Source: an uncultured Muribaculaceae bacterium (GTDB lineage: Bacteria; Bacteroidota; Bacteroidia; Bacteroidales; Muribaculaceae). From it: DNA of 29,163 nt. A program made the translations under genes and the position numbers. The notes under the pieces are model-generated. The model did not search any database. It saw only the letters and a list, made by a program, of their open reading frames with translations, and was not told the DNA's origin. Below, piece after piece: positions 16,620-25,295 of this stretch; positions within the stretch are counted from its first letter, which is position 1; each line of letters opens with the position of its first letter. Where the stretch lies: positions 1-29,163 of the forward strand of contig CAJTYD010000032.1 in assembly GCA_910583775.1 (NCBI GenBank), given 5' to 3'.

Positions 16620-16676
16620 ACATATATAAAAAATAGAGCGTCGGTTTCAGAACCGACGCTCTATTTTTATATATGT
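16620..16676. terminator. Bidirectional terminator between clpB and GH127 gene
   Basis: A very long hairpin: arms 16620-16646 and 16651-16676 pair almost completely (one extra A), loop TCAG. The GC core TAGAGCGTCGGTT is flanked by A-runs on the left and T-runs on the right, so it works as an intrinsic terminator in either direction for the convergent genes. Confidence 0.9.
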
Positions 16677-16726
16677 CTGTTTGCCAAACAGGATACAGGA
16701 CAATACCTATTTACAAGTTTTTTTAA

Positions 16727-18745
16727 TTACCTAAAGAAACCGTTATCCTCTCTTTTCACCTCCTCGGGATTTGTAGCCATCGACGCGCCGACTTCTGCGG
16801 GAAGCCATACGGCCATGTTTCCCTCTCCCCGGTGAGCCCAGGCGTAATAAGGGATGAGAGTGAGTGTGCGGGGTGTCACTTTCAGAGTTCCGTCGGATGC
16901 GTATGAAAGCGACTGCGCGGTTGTGGAAATCTTGCGGAGCCCCCCAAGTTCTGAAGATAAGTCATGAAGCGTGAATTCAGGCTTGCGGTTAAGCAGAGTC
17001 GTATGGATGTTATAGTCGTTGTCGGGCCATTCGGCGCAATATACGAGCGGACCTCTTTCAATCGCCAGGCGTCCGCGGTCATCGACAACCTTGTCGTTTG
17101 CCTTCACCGTGCGGACAGGCATATCGAAAGCGATCTCAACTAAATCACCCTTCTTCCATTTACGTGGTATGACAAGATATCCCGACTTCAATTCCCCTTT
17201 GACCTCCTCGCCGTTGACCTTCACTGAATAGGTCGGCTCGATTCCGTCGACATAAGAATAAAGGTCGCCGGGAACGACGCTGTTTCTCACCCAGCCGGGG
17301 ATGCGTATATTAAGGGACATATCTGCCGATCCCTTGTCTATCTTCACCCTGATGTTGCCGTCCCAGGGATAGTTTGTTTCCTGCGAGACTTTGATTTTCC
17401 TGCCGTTCACCTCAAGGTCGGCGTTGTTAGGCATGAAAAGATTGACATAAAGGTTATTATCCTTAACGGCATATACGTATCCCGGCAACGACGGGATGAA
17501 ACGGCTTATGTTGCTCGGACAGCAGGCGCATCCGAACCAGGGCTTGCGGCTGTATTTACCTGTCGAAGCAAGCGGATTGGGATAAAAGAAACTGCCTCCG
17601 TCGATCGAAACGCCTGAAATCAGACCGTTATAGAGCGTGCGCTCCAGAACGTCGAAATATTTCGCATCTCCGTGAAGGAGAAAAAGACGATAGTTGGTAT
17701 ATACATTGCCGATAGCAGCGCAGGTCTCGTTATAAGCCGTTGCGTTTGGAAGCTCATAGTTCTTTCCGAAGGCCTCTCCCCTGTTAGTGGCGCCGATACC
17801 GCCGGTGATATAAAGTTTCTTACCTACGATATTGTCCCAGATACGGTCGATGGCATGAATATACGCGGTATCTCCGGTCATTGCCGCAACATCCGCCATT
17901 CCGGAATACATATATGTGGCTCTCACGGCATGACCTACCGCCTCAGTCTGTTTCAAAACCGGAATATGCGACTGAGAATATTCCTGCCGTCTTTCAGTTG
18001 TTCCGCGGGCGTCAAGGAAGAATTTGGCCTGATCAAGATATTTCTTATCCCCAGTAACGTTATATAGCCTAACGAGAGCCATCTCGGCGATCTGATGGCC
18101 GGGCACAAGACGGAGCTTGCCTTCCCCCTCGCCTATGCTGCGGCACACACAATCAGCATATCTAATCGCTATGTCAAGAAATTTTCGTTTGCCCGTGGCC
18201 TGATAATAAGCCACAGCTCCCTCGATCATGTGGCCGAGATTGTAGAATTCATGGCTGAGGTCCTCGACCTTGACCCATCTCCTGTCGCCGGCCCATTCAT
18301 GAGGATGCTTCGGGTTCTGGGTGCGGGCGGTATAGAGATATCCGTCCGGCTCCTGGGCTCCCGCTATTATATCTATCACGCTGTCTACGTATGCCTCAAG
18401 TTTCTTGTCGGGGAAATTACTCAGACGATAGGCCGCTCCCTCTATGGTCTTGTAGACATCCGTATCGTCAAAACTATATCCCTCCACCTTGTTTGACTCG
18501 CTCGGATGTGCCGCACGGATAAAGTTTTCATATCGGTTGTTTTCCTCGCATTTCTGAAACGCGAGAGGAATCGTGACACTCCGGCTCGCTTCAAGTCGCG
18601 ATCCCCAGAACGGCCCTGAAACCTTCACTGAAGTGAAAGGCACAGGAGAATATGGATAACCTGTCGGGTCTGCTTTCTTTACCTTATCTGCCGAAGCCGA
18701 CAGGAGGCTTCCCAACAGGATAACCGCAACATAAAATTGTCTCAT
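16727..18745 (-). CDS. GH127 glycoside hydrolase (beta-L-arabinofuranosidase family)
   Basis: 672 residues with a signal peptide (about 1-19), so exported, probably to the periplasm. The (alpha/alpha)6 catalytic domain covers about 30-430 and beta-rich domains follow. Residues matching the zinc/thiolate centre of the characterised Bifidobacterium GH127 enzyme are present: E340-T-C342 and C408-C409 within FGCACCPSN, where one cysteine is the nucleophile. Expected to release beta-L-arabinofuranose from plant glycans or glycoproteins; other GH127 members differ in sugar, so substrate is not certain. No SusC/SusD pair or other glycosidase is adjacent, so it is not in an evident polysaccharide-utilisation locus. 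Confidence 0.92.
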   Translation of the reverse strand: MRQFYVAVILLGSLLSASADKVKKADPTGYPYSPVPFTSVKVSGPFWGSRLEASRSVTIPLAFQKCEENNRYENFIRAAHPSESNKVEGYSFDDTDVYKTIEGAAYRLSNFPDKKLEAYVDSVIDIIAGAQEPDGYLYTARTQNPKHPHEWAGDRRWVKVEDLSHEFYNLGHMIEGAVAYYQATGKRKFLDIAIRYADCVCRSIGEGEGKLRLVPGHQIAEMALVRLYNVTGDKKYLDQAKFFLDARGTTERRQEYSQSHIPVLKQTEAVGHAVRATYMYSGMADVAAMTGDTAYIHAIDRIWDNIVGKKLYITGGIGATNRGEAFGKNYELPNATAYNETCAAIGNVYTNYRLFLLHGDAKYFDVLERTLYNGLISGVSIDGGSFFYPNPLASTGKYSRKPWFGCACCPSNISRFIPSLPGYVYAVKDNNLYVNLFMPNNADLEVNGRKIKVSQETNYPWDGNIRVKIDKGSADMSLNIRIPGWVRNSVVPGDLYSYVDGIEPTYSVKVNGEEVKGELKSGYLVIPRKWKKGDLVEIAFDMPVRTVKANDKVVDDRGRLAIERGPLVYCAEWPDNDYNIHTTLLNRKPEFTLHDLSSELGGLRKISTTAQSLSYASDGTLKVTPRTLTLIPYYAWAHRGEGNMAVWLPAEVGASMATNPEEVKREDNGFFR

Positions 18746-18772
18746 GATTCAGGTATTTATGGTTTGTTCCAA

Positions 18773-18780
18773 CAAATTTA
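18773..18780 (-). promoter_or_regulatory. Possible -7 box of the GH127 gene
   Basis: TAAATTTG on the minus strand (TAnnTTTG consensus), 27 bp before the ATG. The nearest TTTG upstream is only 12 bp away, too close for a normal -33 element. Confidence 0.35.
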
Positions 18781-18908
18781 CAAAAAAAATCCCAAATCCA
18801 TATAAATTTCCACCTTATTCGAACCCCCTGTCGAGTATCTACAATTTTCCTACTATTTTGGCTTGATTTTTGTTATAATATGAGTCAGATCAGGAAGAAG
18901 TCAAATCA

Positions 18909-21704
18909 ATGGATAACAAATATATCAATATAAAGGGTGCGAGAGTCAATAATCTTAAGAATATCGACATCAATATCCCTCTCAACAAGTTCATAGTCGT
19001 TACCGGCGTGAGCGGGTCCGGCAAATCATCTCTTGCATTCGACACCCTCTATGCCGAAGGCCAGCGTCGGTATGTCGAGAGCCTTTCGGCATACGCCCGT
19101 CAGTTTCTCGGCAGAATGTCGAAGCCGGAATGCGACTACATAAAAGGCCTCCCGCCCGCCATAGCCATCGAGCAGAAGGTCAATACCCGCAATCCGCGGA
19201 GCACCGTAGGGACCTCCACGGAGATATACGACTATCTGCGCATGCTCTTCGCGCGCATCGGTCATACCTACTCTCCTGTGACCGGTCTGGAGGTCAGGAA
19301 GCATGGTATTGAGGATATAGTCAAGACAATACTCTCCTATCCTCAGGGAACAAGACTGGCTGTTCTCGTGGATATCCGTGTGCCAGAAGGCCGAACTTTT
19401 GACCAGCATCTTGAGATCCTTCAGAAACAGGGATACTCAAGGCTTGAGAAAGAGGGCGAGTTCATTGATATCTCTGATTTGACCGGGGAAAAATGTCCGG
19501 CGCTTCCCGACGGCTACAGGCTTTTGATCGACCGTCTCTCCGTCTCGGACTCTAAAGACGAAATCTCGAGAATAACCGATTCTGTCGAGACCGCCTATTA
19601 TGAGGGGCACGATGAATGCATCATCAAGATCTGGGGAATCGACGGCGTCCACGAACATAATTTTTCCAAAAAATTCACTGCCGACGGAATCGAATTCCGT
19701 GAACCCAGTGATCTTATGTTCAATTTCAACAACCCATACGGAGCATGCCCGGTCTGCGAGGGATTCGGCAAGATTCTCGGAATCAGCGAGGATCTCGTTA
19801 TTCCCAACAAAACTCTTTCGGTATATCAGGATGCCGTGAGATGCTGGAACGGAGAAAAGATGAGCGAATGGAAAAAACGGCTTATCCATATCGCTCCCCA
19901 TTTCAATTTCCCGATTCATACACCCTATCTTGAACTTACCGAATCGCAGAAGGATTTCCTCTGGCACGGCAATAGCCTTTGGGAAGGGATCGACGGCTTC
20001 TTCCGCTGGATCGACAGCAATCAGGACAAGATGCAATATCGCGTGCTGAAGGCAAGATACCGAGGGAAAACCACCTGCCCTGAATGTCATGGATCAAGGC
20101 TCCATAAGGACGTGGAATACGTAAAGATAGGCGGGAAGACAATCACACAGATCGTGAGAATGCCTGTTAACGACGCTATAGATTTTTTCAATAAGCTCAA
20201 ACTCAGCGACAACGACATGAAGATCGGTGCGCGACTCTTGCTTGAGATCCGGCAGAGGCTCGATTTCCTTTCGGCTGTCGGCCTCGGATATCTCACACTC
20301 GACCGTCTTTCCTCTACCCTTTCGGGCGGAGAAAGTCAGCGGATCAATCTCGCCACATCGCTCGGAAGTTCGCTTGTCGGGTCAATGTATATTCTTGACG
20401 AGCCCAGTATCGGCCTCCATTCTCGAGACACCGACCGCCTCATCGGAGTGCTTCGCAATCTTCAGCAGATAGGCAATACCGTAATCGTTGTCGAGCACGA
20501 TGAGGAAATCATGCTCGCCGCCGATGAAATCATAGACATCGGTCCGGATGCCGGACGTCTCGGAGGGGAACTGGTTTTCCAGGGGAATCTCAGGGAAATA
20601 CTGAAAGGAGGAGATGCGAACGGATCCTATACTATCGACTATCTTCGGGGAGACAGAAAGATTGAAGTTCCCTCCCACCGCAGGCCATGGAAAAAATATA
20701 TCGAGGTATGCGGCGCTTCCGAAAATAACCTCAAGAATATAGACGTCAAATTCCCGTTAGGAGTAATGACGGCCGTGACCGGAGTGAGCGGTTCCGGGAA
20801 ATCTACACTCGTCCGAGAAATTCTCTATAAGGCTCTTGTAAGGGCTCTCGGCGAGCCCGGCGATGCTCCCGGTGCCTTCAAGGGTCTCAAGGGAAGTGTC
20901 TCGGATATCAAGGCGGTGGAGTTCGTCGACCAGAATCCTATCGGCACTTCCTCCAGGAGCAATCCCGCTACATACCTTAAGGCGTACGACGAGATCAGGA
21001 AACTTTTCTCCGAGCAGCAGCTCTCTAAGCAGATGGGGTTCTCTCCGGCATATTTCTCTTTCAACACTGAAGGGGGAAGATGTGAGGAATGCAAGGGGGA
21101 AGGTACGATTACAATCCCCATGCAGTTTATGGCAGATATTCAGGTCACCTGCGACGTGTGCCACGGCAAACGATTCAAGCAGGAAGTGCTCGATGTTGAA
21201 TACAGAGGCAAGAATATCTACGATTTCCTCGAAATGACCGTAAACCAGGCCATCGAGTTTCTGTCGGAGACAAACGGCCCGCAGGAAAAGAAAATCATCC
21301 GCAAACTGCAGCCTCTTCAGGATGTCGGACTCGGCTATATCAAGCTCGGCCAGTCCTCCTCCACCCTTTCCGGAGGTGAGAACCAGAGGGTGAAACTCGC
21401 GTATTACCTCTCGCTCGACAAACAGGACAACATGCTTTTCATCTTTGACGAACCTACGACCGGACTCCATTTCCATGACATATCCACCCTGCTTAAATCT
21501 TTCCGGCAGCTGATCGACAAAGGAAATTCGATTATTGTGATCGAACACAATATGGAGATGATCAAATCGGCCGACTGGATTATCGACATAGGCCCCGAAG
21601 GAGGCGAAGAGGGAGGAATGATAGTAGCCGAGGGCACTCCGGAGGAGATCGCGGCCACAGAGAATTCATACACAGGGAAGTATCTTAAAGAAAAGCTGAA
21701 ATGA
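18909..21704 (+). CDS. uvrA: Excinuclease ABC subunit A (UvrA)
   Basis: 931 residues, the damage-recognition ATPase of nucleotide excision repair (partner of UvrB). Two ABC-ATPase modules are present: Walker A GVSGSGKSS near 33-41 and GVSGSGKST near 625-633; signature motifs LSGGESQR near 471 and LSGGENQR near 820; Walker B segments MYILDEPSIGLH and LFIFDEPTTGLH. Zinc-finger cysteine pairs occur at CPVCEGFG/CPECHGSR and CEECKGEG/CDVCHGKR. Length is close to E. coli UvrA (940), which favours canonical UvrA over shorter paralogues. Its stop overlaps the next ATG (ATGA), coupling it to a small lipoprotein gene. Confidence 0.97.
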   Translation: MDNKYINIKGARVNNLKNIDINIPLNKFIVVTGVSGSGKSSLAFDTLYAEGQRRYVESLSAYARQFLGRMSKPECDYIKGLPPAIAIEQKVNTRNPRSTVGTSTEIYDYLRMLFARIGHTYSPVTGLEVRKHGIEDIVKTILSYPQGTRLAVLVDIRVPEGRTFDQHLEILQKQGYSRLEKEGEFIDISDLTGEKCPALPDGYRLLIDRLSVSDSKDEISRITDSVETAYYEGHDECIIKIWGIDGVHEHNFSKKFTADGIEFREPSDLMFNFNNPYGACPVCEGFGKILGISEDLVIPNKTLSVYQDAVRCWNGEKMSEWKKRLIHIAPHFNFPIHTPYLELTESQKDFLWHGNSLWEGIDGFFRWIDSNQDKMQYRVLKARYRGKTTCPECHGSRLHKDVEYVKIGGKTITQIVRMPVNDAIDFFNKLKLSDNDMKIGARLLLEIRQRLDFLSAVGLGYLTLDRLSSTLSGGESQRINLATSLGSSLVGSMYILDEPSIGLHSRDTDRLIGVLRNLQQIGNTVIVVEHDEEIMLAADEIIDIGPDAGRLGGELVFQGNLREILKGGDANGSYTIDYLRGDRKIEVPSHRRPWKKYIEVCGASENNLKNIDVKFPLGVMTAVTGVSGSGKSTLVREILYKALVRALGEPGDAPGAFKGLKGSVSDIKAVEFVDQNPIGTSSRSNPATYLKAYDEIRKLFSEQQLSKQMGFSPAYFSFNTEGGRCEECKGEGTITIPMQFMADIQVTCDVCHGKRFKQEVLDVEYRGKNIYDFLEMTVNQAIEFLSETNGPQEKKIIRKLQPLQDVGLGYIKLGQSSSTLSGGENQRVKLAYYLSLDKQDNMLFIFDEPTTGLHFHDISTLLKSFRQLIDKGNSIIVIEHNMEMIKSADWIIDIGPEGGEEGGMIVAEGTPEEIAATENSYTGKYLKEKLK

Positions 21705-22120
21705 AGACTTTCATATTTAAAACGGCCATTTTTTCATCGTTAATCGCGGCCATTTTAATTCTGCCGTCGTGCAGAAAGGAGAAACAGGATCCCTTTAGGC
21801 AGCAGGCGCATGAACTTTTCACTAAAAGCTTGGAAATATCGAAAAGCTACATCGACTCTTTGGCTACTGCAAAAGATACGGCTTCACTGATAAGGATATG
21901 CGACCGATATGACGAGATGATAACGAAACTGAACTACAAATATTCTTCGGAAGTTGCCCTCCACATCAGCGAGGGTGCCAACGACACCCTGACGCACCTT
22001 GTTGAACGGTTTATCACATTGAAAGATTCCCTGCTGGTCGTTTTCTCAAAGAAACCTACAGCAACCGATTCCATTCCGACAGACTCACTTTCCTCCATCC
22101 CGATGGCAAAGAATCTATAA
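21701..22120 (+). CDS. Small lipoprotein, unknown function
   Basis: 139 residues. A hydrophobic signal (about 5-22) ends at the lipobox LPSC24, so the mature protein is a lipid-anchored, mostly alpha-helical polypeptide. The helical region (about 30-115) is rich in charged residues, and the tail is Thr/Ser/Asp-rich (TATDSIPTDSLSS). I do not recognise the family. The ATGA overlap with uvrA means it is probably translated from the uvrA message, although a link to DNA repair would be surprising for an envelope protein. Confidence 0.8.
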   Translation: MKTFIFKTAIFSSLIAAILILPSCRKEKQDPFRQQAHELFTKSLEISKSYIDSLATAKDTASLIRICDRYDEMITKLNYKYSSEVALHISEGANDTLTHLVERFITLKDSLLVVFSKKPTATDSIPTDSLSSIPMAKNL

Positions 22121-22124
22121 ATCA

Positions 22125-22159
22125 TTTGGAGATATTATAAAATAAAATCATTAAATTTG
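22125..22159 (+). promoter_or_regulatory. Possible promoter and leader hairpin of regulator 1
   Basis: TTTG (22125-22128) and TAAATTTG (22152-22159) match the Bacteroidota elements but are 23 bp apart, longer than the usual 19-21. Downstream, in the presumed leader, CCAGAGG (22168-22174) pairs with CTTCTGG (22197-22203) around a small palindrome CATTCTTGAATG (22179-22190), a possible operator or leader hairpin. Confidence 0.45.
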
Positions 22160-22233
22160 CATCGGTACCAGAGGCCTACATTCTTGAATGAACTCGCTTC
22201 TGGCACAATCATTGAAACGTTTCTTTCTGCAAT

Positions 22234-22824
22234 ATGTCCTCACAGTTTAACGCATTTGAAGATGCTATAGATTTCTCTTTCTGGAGAGAGCTTTGCGAGA
22301 AGCATGGCACGCTGCGTCATTTCAAGCGCGGTGAGTATTTCGCACATACGGGCGAAGTTCTCAAAAATGTCGGATGGATTGTGTCGGGCGGTTTCAAGCA
22401 TTCGCTGATTGATAATTCCGGCAATGCCAAAACAGTCGGTTTTGTGTTCGAGGGCACTGTTCTCGCCAACTATATCAGCTCAATGAACGGCAGGAAAATG
22501 CCTACCGACATCATAGCCCTTGAAGATTCGGATGTTCTTGTCATTCCTTCCTCTCTGATTCGAGAGAGGTTGAGGTCAGACCCCACTCTATACATCAAGT
22601 TCTTAGATGCCTTGTTTGAGCAGGCTTACGACTTGGTTCTCAATAACTACCGCTCCACTCCGGAGCAGCGCTACCGACAGTTGCTTATGCGTTATCCACG
22701 ACTTTTTGATCTGGTCTCTCTCGGAGAGATTGCCACTTACCTCAATATCTCCCGCCGTCAGCTCCATCGCTTCCGCGAAACCATAGCAAACAATACCCCG
22801 GACGAGGAAAAATCGGCGGATTAA
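22234..22824 (+). CDS. Crp/Fnr-family transcriptional regulator 1
   Basis: 196 residues. The N-terminal cyclic-nucleotide-binding-like beta-roll (about 15-125) contains HFKRGEYFAHTGE and GWIVSGGFKHSL. A dimerisation helix (about 128-150) and a short helix-turn-helix follow: LVSLGEIATYLNISRRQLHRFRE (about 167-189). The GE...RxA signature of true cAMP receptors is absent, and there is no N-terminal cysteine cluster as in FNR, so the signal is unknown. The recognition helix is SRRQLHRF, different from its neighbour. It lies 100 bp before a second paralogue in the same direction. Its own promoter lacks the ACAwwTGT operator found at the next three promoters. Confidence 0.88.
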   Translation: MSSQFNAFEDAIDFSFWRELCEKHGTLRHFKRGEYFAHTGEVLKNVGWIVSGGFKHSLIDNSGNAKTVGFVFEGTVLANYISSMNGRKMPTDIIALEDSDVLVIPSSLIRERLRSDPTLYIKFLDALFEQAYDLVLNNYRSTPEQRYRQLLMRYPRLFDLVSLGEIATYLNISRRQLHRFRETIANNTPDEEKSAD

Positions 22825-22853
22825 ATCTCAGAAAGGCTATTTTATCTGGCAAC

Positions 22854-22898
22854 TGTGACAAATGTCACAGATTTTGTCGCTTATACTCTGTAACTTTA
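22854..22898 (+). promoter_or_regulatory. Crp-like operator plus -7 box before regulator 2
   Basis: TGTGACAAATGTCACA (22854-22869) is palindromic with 7-bp arms and fits TGTGA-N6-TCACA, the E. coli CRP consensus. After 21 bp comes TAACTTTA (22891-22898), one base off TAnnTTTG. The operator centre is 29 bp upstream of the -7 box, overlapping the -33 position, the layout of a class II activator site. Confidence 0.65.
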
Positions 22899-22924
22899 TG
22901 CGTTAATTGTAAAAACAGTTCAGG

Positions 22925-23485
22925 ATGGCTCAGTTTAATTCCTATATCGACAGAATAGACACTGACTTTTGGCGCGAACTGTGCAAAAGCCGGGGTAAGC
23001 TACATCATTATAAACGAGGCGAGGAGTTCATCACCGCCGGTACGGTAGCATATTATATCGGATATGTCCAATCCGGAGCTTTGAAATATGTATGTTATTC
23101 ATCGGATGGCACTCCGCATGTGGTGGGCCTTGAATTTGCCGGACATTTCGTCTGCGATTTCCCGGGGTCTCTTTATCAGCAGAAGTCGCGATGCTCTATC
23201 ATAGCTACTGTTCCTTGTGAGATATACTGTATTCTGGCTTCAGAAGTCGCGGAGTTGATGAAATCCGATCCTGTAATCCAGAAGGTAGTGGATGCCACGA
23301 CACGTGAGTTATTCTACACTCTTTACGACCGACATAACAATCTATATACCAAGACACCGCAAGAGCGCTATGATGAACTTATGGCGAGTGATCCCTCTCT
23401 TTTTAAATTATTCTCTCTTCAGGATATTGCCTCGCTTCTCAATATATCACCTACACACTTGAGCCGCCTCCGCAAAAAAATATAA
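22925..23485 (+). CDS. Crp/Fnr-family transcriptional regulator 2
   Basis: 186 residues and paralogous to the gene before it (both start with xxFNx..ID..FWRELC and share HxKRGE.F). Cyclic-nucleotide-binding-like roll about 10-120, then FSLQDIASLLNISPTHLSRLRKK as the helix-turn-helix (about 161-183), recognition helix SPTHLSRL. It lacks cAMP-pocket and Fe-S cysteine signatures, so the effector is unknown. A perfect Crp-like palindrome precedes its promoter, suggesting activation or autoregulation. It is immediately upstream of the GLPGLI/outer-membrane operon, 72 bp before the GLPGLI-1 ATG, and is the best candidate for its regulator. Confidence 0.88.
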   Translation: MAQFNSYIDRIDTDFWRELCKSRGKLHHYKRGEEFITAGTVAYYIGYVQSGALKYVCYSSDGTPHVVGLEFAGHFVCDFPGSLYQQKSRCSIIATVPCEIYCILASEVAELMKSDPVIQKVVDATTRELFYTLYDRHNNLYTKTPQERYDELMASDPSLFKLFSLQDIASLLNISPTHLSRLRKKI

Positions 23486-23500
23486 CATCCGGGCCGCATT

Positions 23501-23546
23501 TCTCAACATTTGTTGAGATTTATTTCAGTACCGATGCTTATTTTTG
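23501..23546 (+). promoter_or_regulatory. Palindromic operator plus -7 box before GLPGLI-1
   Basis: TCTCAACATTTGTTGAGA (23501-23518) has perfect 8-bp arms. After 20 bp comes TATTTTTG (23539-23546), an exact TAnnTTTG. The centre is again 29 bp from the -7 box and the core is again ACAwwTGT, but the outer bases differ from TGTGA/TCACA. An alternative reading is a weak terminator of regulator 2, since TTTATTT follows the hairpin; both could hold. Confidence 0.6.
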
Positions 23547-23557
23547 CAACAAATAAA

Positions 23558-24412
23558 ATGCAAATGAGTAGATATAGTTTTATTTTAATCTTAGCACTGT
23601 CGTTTTTCCCTTCTTTTGCTCAAAAAGCACAAATCAAGGTAGGTTACGATTATGAAGTCAGCAATGGAAGTCACGTTCGAAAGGATGACTATATATTATT
23701 GAGCGGCACGGAAGTCTCGATATTTTACAATCCAATCGCCTTATGGATGGACATTAATTCAAAGGATGATGCCGCATGCCAGGCTTACGGCGCTATGGCG
23801 TCGGCATTGCAGGAGGCCGGTCGATGGGACGAGGTGCCAAATCGTTCCGTAAGTATGTATATATTCAAGGACTTTGTGAAGCAGGATCAAACTGTCTATG
23901 ACGATTACAACGACCAGTTCGCCAAATACAATGAGCCGTTTCAGGAAATGCAATGGGAGGTGGTTGCCGATTCTGCGAAAATTATTCTTGGATATGAGTG
24001 TCTGATGGCAAAGACAGCATATCATGGACGTGATTGGACAGCGTGGTTTGCTCCGGAGATACCGGTTCAGGACGGCCCGTGGAAATTTACCGGATTGCCG
24101 GGATTGATCCTTATGGCCACAGAGTCTCAGGGGATGCATTCGTTTACCGCGAATGGCATAGAGGCAACCGAACAGGAAATTCCCGGAATGGTGCGGGATG
24201 ACTGGTATCATAAGGAAGACCGTATAAAGTATCTTCAGGGAAAGTATCGCCATCTTCAGGATCCGTTTGCAGACCTTGCCGGAGGCAATCTGCCGGGCAA
24301 TGCCAAAGTTTTTGTCAACGGCAGAGAAACAACCGTTGAAGAGGTTCGTAACCAATCCCGCAAAGAACTTGACAGCGGCTATGATTTCCTTGAAACAGAT
24401 TATCACAAATGA
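23558..24412 (+). CDS. GLPGLI family protein 1 (Porph_ging)
   Basis: 284 residues from the ATG at 23558 (282 from 23564). The frame stays open upstream to a TTG at 23510, but that codon lies inside the operator palindrome and before the probable transcription start, so the longer form is unlikely. A signal peptide (RYSFILILALSFFPSFAQ) exports it. The core block GYECLMAKTAYHGRDWTAWFAPEIP followed by DGPWKFTGLPGLI identifies the GLPGLI family, of unknown function and restricted mainly to Bacteroidota, often beside TonB-type receptors. Gene order GLPGLI-1, GLPGLI-2, barrel, GLPGLI-3 and minimal spacing (12 bp to the next) indicate one operon. Confidence 0.88.
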   Translation: MQMSRYSFILILALSFFPSFAQKAQIKVGYDYEVSNGSHVRKDDYILLSGTEVSIFYNPIALWMDINSKDDAACQAYGAMASALQEAGRWDEVPNRSVSMYIFKDFVKQDQTVYDDYNDQFAKYNEPFQEMQWEVVADSAKIILGYECLMAKTAYHGRDWTAWFAPEIPVQDGPWKFTGLPGLILMATESQGMHSFTANGIEATEQEIPGMVRDDWYHKEDRIKYLQGKYRHLQDPFADLAGGNLPGNAKVFVNGRETTVEEVRNQSRKELDSGYDFLETDYHK

Positions 24413-24424
24413 AAAGAGTATAAA

Positions 24425-25295
24425 ATGTACAGATTGATATTCGCCATTTCTCTTCTCTGTATGGCTCTTAATCTTCACGCCAAAAAGAGAGAACAGGATT
24501 ATCCACGGGCAGAAATAAAGGTAAGCTACAATTACCACGAAAAATTTATGCGTGGCAATGTGGAATATGCCGAACGTGATGTTCCTATGCTCTTGCTCGC
24601 CAACTCAACCCAGTCAAAGTTTTATAGTCCCCATACTGAGTATAAGGATTCTCTCGAATCCACTTCTTCGGGACGGGTTCTTTGCCATAAAATCCTCAGC
24701 CAAGCGGTAAAACAAGCTTTGGAAACGGGTGATCAGTCTCTTGTGGACAACTTTGCGTATAAAACCAGAATGTATGTATTCAAGGATTATCCCGATTCTG
24801 TCTTGACGCTTTTTGATTCCTATATGTTTGAGCATGATCTCCATATGGAGCCTTTTTCGGAAATCAAATGGCATATAGTTGAGGATTCAACCAGATCGGT
24901 GTTGGGCTATGAGTGTCGTATGGCCACAACCGAATATCACGGACGGAAGTGGACGGCATGGTTCGCGCCCGAAATCCCCGTTTGTGACGGTCCATGGAAA
25001 CTGCGCGGTTTACCGGGCCTTATTCTTGAAGCCACAGAAGAAAAAGGGCATCACAGTTTCATAGCCGATGGCATAGAAACTACCGACCAGCCTATCCGAC
25101 CAGCCTATCCGTCCGGTCTATGACAGCCGCAAGTATGAAAAAATGGAACGGATAAAAATGCTTAGAAGCCTGAGACATTACAGAGATAACAATCTGTCGA
25201 TAGCCAAAGCTTCCACCGATGGAATGCTCGATCTTGGTCAGGATGCTCCGCCACAGACAGAATATGATTTCCTTGAAACAGATTATCACAAATGA
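24425..25295 (+). pseudogene. GLPGLI family protein 2, frameshifted by a 13-bp duplication
   Basis: The frame starts at the ATG 24425 with a signal peptide (LIFAISLLCMALNLHA) and carries the family core GYECRMATTEYHGRKWTAWF and DGPWKLRGLPGLI, then stops at 25123 after 232 residues. The sequence GACCAGCCTATCC occurs twice in tandem (25085-25097, 25098-25110). Removing one unit restores the frame through RPVYDSRKYEKMERIKML to the stop at 25293-25295, giving 285 residues, the same size as GLPGLI-1 and -3. The restored end overlaps the next ATG (ATGA), confirming it as the ancestral stop. The truncated product keeps the GLPGLI motif but loses about 55 C-terminal residues; residual function is uncertain. 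Confidence 0.88.
25085..25110 (+). repeat. 13-bp tandem duplication inside GLPGLI-2
   Basis: Two adjacent perfect copies of GACCAGCCTATCC. The unit length is not a multiple of three and shifts the reading frame by +1. Loss of one copy by slippage would restore the gene. Confidence 0.95.

Noticed and set aside
20757..21548. A 263-codon minus-strand frame opposite uvrA, and a similar one opposite clpB (15756-16553)
   Set aside because: Both are shadows of highly conserved genes and show no domain of their own.
22854..22869. Reading the palindrome only as a terminator of regulator 1
   Set aside because: No T-run follows closely, and the same sequence recurs with one change at 28858 at an identical distance from a -7 box, which favours an operator.
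23510..23557. The extended N-terminus of GLPGLI-1
   Set aside because: It needs a TTG inside the operator palindrome, upstream of the probable transcription start, and would bury the signal peptide.
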